Positions 57,383 through 64,000 of a stretch of 64,000 nucleotides of DNA are shown piece by piece. The notes beneath the pieces are model-generated. The model saw nothing but the letters and a program-made list of their open reading frames with translations. It searched no databases and had not been told where the DNA came from. Position numbers and translations under genes: made by a program. Origin of the DNA: Blumeriella jaapii (Eukaryota > Ascomycota > Leotiomycetes > Helotiales > Drepanopezizaceae). Every line of letters begins with the position of its first letter. Positions within the stretch are counted from its first letter, which is position 1. The stretch lies in the NCBI GenBank assembly GCA_009599575.1, contig VWND01000032.1, forward strand, positions 1 through 64,000, written 5' to 3'.

Positions 57383-59110
57383 TATGGTCTTTTTTTTCAT
57401 TTTTTCATTTAATTTTTTTATCGTCGGAATCTATTTTTATAAATCGAGCTTCGTTCGCGAAGCGTTTTTATAAACGAATGCGAGGTTTAGCTGAAATAAT
57501 AAAAAAAATAATAAAAAAAGCAGGCTTTTTTAATTTCGAAAGCAAAACAACTAATTCTTTTATAACAAAAAAGAAATTGATAACAGTTTTTTTATGTTTG
57601 ATAACGGTTATAAAAACCTTTTTTAATAATAAAAGTTCGTTTTTGTTATTTATCGATTTGGCACGTTTTCTGTTAGCAATTCTGGCTTTAATCAGTTTTG
57701 CTTTAATCGAATAAGATTTTAAAAAAAAACGTATAGCGAATTCAGCTATAAAATTGTGTGCGTTAATAACGTTTTTTAATAGTTTTCAAAATTGATTTTC
57801 GGCGTTGTAGCCGCGCTATTATATAAAATAAAAAAAATTAAAATTTCGTTTAAAATCGAAAATAGCGTTTATAACTTATAATAAGCTGTCGTCGGCGTCG
57901 ATAGAAACAAATGGTGGAAAAGGGTTTTCCTGCTTTAAAAAAAGTCGTTGTAAGCAGGTTTGAATAAATTAATATAAAAAACGGGATATAATAGTTTTTG
58001 TTCGAAAAATAATTTCAATTTATAATTATAAAAGCTTAAAACTTCGGCGATTTTGTACGGATCGTAAAATTTATTATCGAGCTTTTTAATTAGTTTGATA
58101 GAAATAATATTGCGTTTATTAAAAAACACGCTATTTTTTATTCGGTAAGCAAAAGCTGATTGGCGGTATCGGTTAAAATAATGTTTTTGATCGGCTAGCG
58201 CTAAAATCAGATTCGTACGTAAAAATAATTTTATTTTTTTTATTTTATCGGCAAAATCGTTTTTTTCCGCGTTTGCTATTTATAACGTGCGAAAAATCGA
58301 GCCTAAAATAAGTTTGAATAAGAAAAGGCTTAGTCGGAAATAAAAGCTTTTGTTAACGTAAAAAAAAAAGACTTCGGTAAAAGCGTTTACAACGTTATTT
58401 GCTGCGAATTCGGCTAGAAAAAGCCAGTTTTCCCAGTTTTTTTAAGCGTATTCGATAAATTATTTTAAATAAAAAAATAAATAAGCGTTTGCGTTTTCGG
58501 TTTGGCCATTTGTTTTAAAATAAAAGCTGATGGATAGCGTAATATTGGTTTCGAAACGGTAATTAATAGCTTTTCAAAATTGTAAAACGAATAAAAAGCT
58601 TCGGTTTGAAATTATAAAATCGAAAAGGCTATATAAGCGCCAGATATTTTTACAAAACAGCTTGGCTAGATTTAACGCTTTTATAATTAAATAGCAAATT
58701 GTATAATATCGTTTTTTAATAAAGCGATATATTACGATTATAATTAAATTGTTTCGATTTTTATGCTTTTTTACGGGAAAAAGGCTTATAAAATCGATTG
58801 ATATATAATTTTAACGGCGTAAAAAAATAGGCAAAGGTTTGAAAAGTTTTTGATAACGTTGATTAATATTTGTATTACGAAAACAGCCGTTGCAATTGCG
58901 TATAAATTTTTTGCAATTTTCAGAAATTAATGGCCAGTAATAATTTCTGCTAATAATTTCGTATAATTTGTTTTTTTCGAAATGGCCTGTTTTTATTAAA
59001 TCATAAGCTATTTGCAAAAGCCAGATGCGAATAAAAATATCCAAATTCGATATATTTAAAACGTATAATCGGTTTCGAAAATACAATTTGTTATTGCGTA
59101 TAAAGCATTC
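57383..59110 (-). pseudogene. B2 integrase and chromodomain-like tail
   Basis: In reverse, the C-terminal fold at 57935-58129 reads MFFNKRNIISIKLIKKLDNK, FYDPYKIAEVLSFYNYKL, FEQKLLYPVFYINLFKPAYN. The zinc-binding domain at 58811-59086 is open for 91 residues: KTGHFEKNKLYEIISRNYYW then ENCKKFIRNCNGCFRNTNIN. Here both cysteines of the Cys-Cys pair remain, unlike B1. The core lies at 58300-58800, and the tail at 57470-57900 corresponds to B1 9700-10178. Confidence 0.83.
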
Positions 59111-60570
59111 GAAAAATTATAAGTTTTTTGATTTCGGAATACCGTTTGATTTAAGTATTTTTTTTTTAATAGCAATTTAAAATTTATTAATAAAATAATA
59201 TTCGTTTAATAATCGTAAAAGCTTTTCGTCGTTTGCTTCGGATATTTGTTTAAGCAGAATTGGAAAAGCGTTTAAAACTTTAATTAAATAATGCTTTTTA
59301 AAAAAAGCTTGATTTTAAAACTGGATTTTCTCGTTTAAAAAGTTCTAAGGAAAATTTTAAAAACGTCGGATTAAAAAATCAGATTTGCTATTTTGTTTTT
59401 CAGATTTAAATATAACTACAAAATCAAAACCAGCTAAAAACTCGTTCCAACGTATTTAACGCTTGTTAAATTGCTTAGTCGTTATGAAATATTTTAAGTT
59501 TCGGTGGTCTGTAAATATTCGAATTAAATAGGCAGCTTTTTATAATTCGGCTCGCCAATTTTCGAAGCAACGTATAATAGCGAGAAGTTTTTTGTTATAG
59601 ATCTCGTAGTTGCATTCGGCTGAATCGAACTTCTTCGATATAAAAGCGACTGGATGGAATGTCGGTCTCAACGAAAATCTTCTTATCAGAATTGAAGTGA
59701 GATAGTATAGGTGCAGTAGTAAAAGCTGACTTAAGAAATTCGAAAACCTTAATACAATTATTGTTAAAATCCCATTTAGTGTTTTTTTTCGTTAGATTTA
59801 CTAAAGGGGTAACGATGCGAAAAAAACTTTTAATAAAACGTCGGTAGAAATTTGCAAAACTTAGAAACGCTTATACGTTTTTGACGTTGGATAAAGGGTT
59901 CCAGCTAATAATAGCTTCCAACTTTTTAAGATTTATTTTGATTCCAGTAATAAAAATAATTATTTCTAGGTAAACGATTTTTTAAATTTCAAATTCGCAT
60001 TTTTTTATATTTAATTACAGATCAGCGTCGGAAAAAGCTTAAAAAACGAGATTAACGTGTTTTTTATATTTTTAAAAGTCGTTTAAAATAAACTAAAATA
60101 TCGTTTATATAAGCTATGCAAAAAATATTTAAATAAAATCGTAAAATATCGTTTATACGAAATTAAAAAATGGCAAAAGCGTTGTATAAACCGAAAAGTA
60201 TAACCAACGATTCGAAAAAACCGTATTTCGTATTAAACGCAATAAACTATTTATAGCCCTTTTTATTCGAATTTTATTAAAAGCGGCAAAAAAAAAACGT
60301 TAAGTTTAATATAAAACTTCGTTTTATTTAATCGAAAAAAATATTTTTTAAATTAATAGCAAAAAAAATACCGGTTTTTAATTATTATAACGTTAAAAGT
60401 TTTATAATCGACGCAAAAACGTAATCCGCTTTTTGGTTTTTTTTTTCGCAAATAAAACTAGAAAAGCGGCGAAGAAAAAGCTAGTTCGAATCCAGCCTTT
60501 TTCGAAGTTTTTTTTTCAAAAACTTGCGTAAAACTTAAAATTTGTTAATTAATATATTATATAAAAAACC
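59110..60570 (-). pseudogene. B2 RNase H and reverse transcriptase remnant
   Basis: It is collinear with B1 6990-8480. RNase H lies at 59400-59720. The patch 59620-59740 (reverse of [24 protein letters not shown]) is less mutated. RT spans about 59880-60560, with the joining motif [15 protein letters not shown] near 59840 and the RT box region near 60110. Stops lie throughout. Confidence 0.8.
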
Positions 60571-62976
60571 GTGTAAAAATATTGCGCCAAAACGGAGTTT
60601 TATCGTATAATTAACGCTTTTTTTATAAAACGCAAGTTTATTAATTTTAATAAAGTCGAAAGCGGCCAAATAATAATAATAGTATTAAAAAAGTTTTATT
60701 CGGAAATCGATTAATAATTTGATTTGAAAAGCTAAACGAATATTTTTTAAAAAAGCTTTAGCGAAATAAAATTTAGCTGATAAATATTATCGTTTAGTTT
60801 AAAAAAGTTTTTGTCGTAATTAATTTATTTCTGATAATGCAAAATTAAAATCGTTTTATTATAACGCCGAATTTTTATAAACGTTGGTCGATTTCGTATA
60901 ATAAGGCTGAAAATACTTCGATTCCGGACTAAAAAAATAAAATATTAAAAACAGCAGCTTCTGTACGGCGAAAAAAAGCTAATTAAACGATTAATTTGTA
61001 AAAATAGCGTTTTTAAACTAAGCTTAAAACAGCTAATTAATAAAAGTTCTGAAATAAACAGTTCGAACGGCAAAAATCTGAATTAAAGCAAAAAGTATTC
61101 GTAATTTAATTAATATAAAAATTGTGTATTTTAAGCCAAGGTTTGCCTAAAATAAAATCGTATTTTTTAAATGTTATAATAAAAGCTGTAATTCGTTCGG
61201 TATAGCGGACGATATTAATTTAAAAAAAAACTTAATAAATAACGTCGTCGTAAATGGAAAAACGTCCGTTAACCACGGTAAATTTACGTGGATTAATAAA
61301 TAAAACAAAAGTTAATTCGTAATATTATACGAAAACATAATTAATAAAATTATCGATAGCTCCGGAATCGTTTAAAAAATAAATTTTAATATATATATTA
61401 TTAACAATTATAATATAAAGCAATATTAAATATGATTTCGAAACGTTATTTAAAATAAATAATTTCAATTTATTTTTTAAAAATTTCTAATAATAACAAT
61501 TATCAGAAATAATTAATTTTCCGACTTTCTTGCCTCGGCTTTAGCTTTTTTAATTTAAAAAAAATCGGAGCAATCAGCAGCTCGGTGTTTATCGCTAATA
61601 TATTATAAGCAAAAATTATTAGCAAAAAAATAAATTCGGCGAGCTAGCTTTTCGGCGTCACTGATTAAACGTTTGTTTTTTATTATATTAATTGCGGTTT
61701 ATATAATTACTTTGGTTTAAATAGCGCTGAGATTTATAAAATCGCTTTGAATAATAATCGTAATAGCAGTTTTAAATATAAAAACGGAAAAAATAATTTC
61801 CGTATTACGGCTTCCGGTTTTGTAATAATTAAAATTTAATTATCGAAAAACGATATCGGTTTCGCGCATTTAAGCGTAAAAACCAATAAGATCGGTTTTC
61901 AAATCGGAAAAATTAATATACGACAAACGGATAATTATATTAAAATAAAAAGTTTTACGCAGAATAACGATAGCGGCTTCGTTATTAAATTTAATATAAT
62001 TTTTAATTTCCAATTAAATAAAAAAAAAATAAACAAAAATTAATTGCTTTGTTTAAAAAACAAAATTTTTTTAAATATATTTGTTTATTAATTAAAAATA
62101 CCGAACGATTATTAAAAATTTAAATTATTTTTATAACAGTCAGATAGAAAAAAATGCCGTTCGTACGTAAACTTTTTTATAAAGCGCTTTTGGCTATATC
62201 GGAAAAACGAAAAAAAAAGTAATTTATGCGATTCTGTTCGATCGCATATCAGTTTTAATTAAAACGAAACTTTAAAATTATATTTTAAAAAAAAATAATA
62301 AAATGCTTCGTAACGTTGCCGATACTATCCGAATTTGTAAATTTATCGGAGTCGGAAACAAATATTTTTTTTTCTGCGTTTAAAATATTCGATATATTTT
62401 AATTGATAAAAACTTGTTTTCGGAAATTAATAAGCTCGGCTTCGCGGTTTTAAATCATTTTCTTTTAAAAAATTTTTTTTTCCTAGTATTATACCGTTTA
62501 AATATCCAGTTTCTAAGCGAAATTATTTAATTTAGCTTTAAATAATATTATTATATCGTTTTGTTTTATCGCGTAAGCGAAAATATCGAAAATTTTTTAA
62601 AAGCAAGCTTTCGTATTAGCGATCAAAGCGGCGACGATTTGGTCGAAGTATTTAAAATGCTTCAAAATAAAGCAATTAAAAGGTTCCGATAATTTAAAAT
62701 AGTCCGATATAACTCGTTAAAAAAAAAGCGTAAAATCTATTTTATTCCGGAATATAAACAAAAGCAAAACGAGGTTTTTTAAATATAAGTTTTGTATTAA
62801 AAAAAATTATCGTTTCGTAGTTTCGTATCGTAAAAGTTATTTTTAAAAAATCGTAAAAATTGTTATCGCGATAAGGTTTGTTAATTTTTTATATGCGCAA
62901 AAGCAAAACAGAATTGGCAGGCTTTTTTAATTCAAAGGCTGAAATAGAAATATTAAAAAAGGTTTAATAATTAATA
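60570..62976 (-). pseudogene. B2 linker, protease and gag remnant
   Basis: Protease lies at about 61200-61440 (FKRFRSYR region reading FLNDSGAIDNFINYVF-like). The zinc knuckle near 61600 carries the same second-Cys-to-Tyr change and stop as B1. The capsid core lies at 61700-62300. The leader-proximal part at 62550-62900 matches B1 4554-4960. Confidence 0.7.
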
Positions 62977-63139
62977 TATCAAAAGTATAAACGAGCAAAA
63001 GGTTCGTAGATAAATTGCATTAACTACGAGGTTTTAAGTTTAAAAGTGTCGTGAAGTCTAAAATACAATATGTGCGGGCTCCGATATCACGTGACAATAA
63101 CGTGACCTTCGGACCACGTGACCAACGAACTAACGTCTC
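62977..63139 (-). repeat. B2 5' LTR, truncated
   Basis: It starts TATCAAAAGTATAAACGAGC (mutated inner edge) and ends ACGTCTCA near 63140. About 9-10 terminal bases are missing. The paired motifs TCACGTGA and CCACGTGACC lie near 63090-63122. Confidence 0.85.
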
Positions 63140-63467
63140 ATATATAGCTATAATATTTGCAGATGCGATAATTGCATTAGTAATATATGCATTTGTTTTT
63201 TATTTATATATTTAAATTTTATTTATATTTAAAATAAAGGTTTTTTCTATAATTAATACGTTTTTTAGAATGTTTTTTTTTTATTAATAAAAATCGTTTT
63301 CGCATTTTTTCTGTTTTTTAAGCAGTCGTTCCATTCCGTACTTTTTATTTTTAAGCGAATAATATTTAATTAGCTTTAATTTTCAGCTTTGTTAAAAAGG
63401 CTTATTTCTGTTTCCGTCGGCCCGAAGCAAATCGCTCCGTACTTATTAATATAGCAAATACTATTAT
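63140..63467 (-). repeat. H2: near-identical copy of H1 56607-56933
   Basis: It shares TAGCTATAATATTTGCAGAT through GCAAATACTATTATT with H1. I count about three substitutions and one T-run length change over ~327 bp. It therefore shares nearly all RIP mutations of H1, so the two separated after mutation or were homogenised. It is ended by F2. Confidence 0.85.
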
Positions 63468-64000
63468 TGTCGTGTATAGCCGAATAGTCGGTAGGAACTC
63501 TCACCGGAGGCTGGGACGGATGAATTGTATGCAGTAAGATATTACTTATATTATTTTAAGTCTGACTGGCGATTTCTCCGCAGAAGACGAAAGGTTCGGG
63601 CTCGCTTAGTCAGTCGCTCGGAAAAACTAGTTTTCGAAAAAGCTCGTTATTACGTGATTACGAGCTTTTCCGAGCTTTAGAAACATTTAATTATTAAAAG
63701 CGTATAAAAAAAAAAATTTAAAACAAAAAAAATAAAAAAAAATAAAAAAATATAAATATAACGCAATATATTTTCTAGTTAATTGCTAATCCGGTAATTA
63801 ATTATTTTTAAAGCGCGGAAAAGTTTTTTTATCGTCCGAATACGGCCGTAACGCGATATTATAATATTTATATAATTTATTTATATTTTTTATTATTGCG
63901 AAGCGTAAATAAAGCCAATTTAGCTTAAATAAACGTTTCGTCGCTTTTAAAAATCTTAATTTTTTTATTTTTTTACTAGTTTTTTAATAGATTTAAACTT
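63468..64000 (+). mobile_element. F2: second copy of the F terminal segment, cut by the window end
   Basis: It starts TGTCGTGTATAGCCGAATAG and is collinear with 37987-38516. Its first ~200 bp are GC-richer, as in F1. It is inserted in H2. Target duplication cannot be tested because the far end lies outside the window. Confidence 0.75.

Larger units (their letters stand above)
57209..63139 (-). mobile_element. Element B2: reverse copy of B with a truncated right end
   Basis: It starts TGTCAGGGGTG at 57209. The right LTR lacks the last ~9 bases (TGTGAAGGG in forward sense) and fuses directly to H sequence, and no TSD is found. All B domains are present in reverse. Outer edges are RIP-spared as in B1. 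Confidence 0.88.

Overview
This window looks like a heterochromatic, AT-rich block of a filamentous ascomycete (Pezizomycotina) genome. It is built almost entirely of LTR retrotransposons wrecked by repeat-induced point mutation (RIP). By eye, TpA is everywhere, CpA/TpG is scarce, and Gln and Trp codons have become stops in every family. No host gene, tRNA, rRNA or CRISPR array could be supported. All 'genes' below are retroelement open reading frames broken by stops. The domain calls come from reading degraded frames by eye, so their boundaries are approximate (about +/-50-100 bp). LTR boundaries are firmer because target-site duplications (TSDs) support most of them.

Layout, left to right. 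Positions 1-560 hold a degenerate ~165-bp tandem repeat and a small GC-richer patch with a hairpin. Element D (Ty3/gypsy pol) starts near 940 and is split at 1681 by a nested stack. A2 (TSD AAAAT, 1682-33360) lies in D. A1 (TSD GCAAC, 1727-14152) lies in the 5' LTR of A2, and B1 (TSD AAACC, 4362-10375) lies in A1. A3 (reverse, TSD T[A/G]TAG, 20316-33142) lies in the 3' LTR of A2, and C (TSD AAAAG, 24815-31289) lies in A3. A solo LTR, E (33369-33540, TSD ATAAA), sits 3 bp past the A2 TSD. D then resumes with RNase H and integrase to about 35.8 kb. Positions 35.8-38.0 kb hold an unassigned tail and a mosaic of LTR scraps. F1 (start of an unclassified repeat) begins at 37987. A reverse-strand Ty1/copia RT/RNase H fragment lies at 39.9-41.35 kb. 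An unrecognised degraded element, I, occupies 41.44-45.0 kb. Element H, a reverse Ty3/gypsy of a different lineage, covers 45.74-57.2 kb and is split by A4 (reverse, TSD ATAAT, 47100-53507). B2 (reverse) follows at 57209-63139, then a near-identical 327-bp copy of part of H, then F2 to the window end.

Families A, B and C are Ty3/gypsy elements of the chromovirus type: gag, aspartic protease, RT, RNase H, integrase, then a chromodomain-like C-terminus in A and B and probably in C. H has the same core domains but a distinct RT signature and no chromodomain that I could see. Nothing appears able to transpose autonomously. The interest lies in insertion order, target choice, RIP footprints (LTR outer edges are spared) and the unclassified elements F and I.
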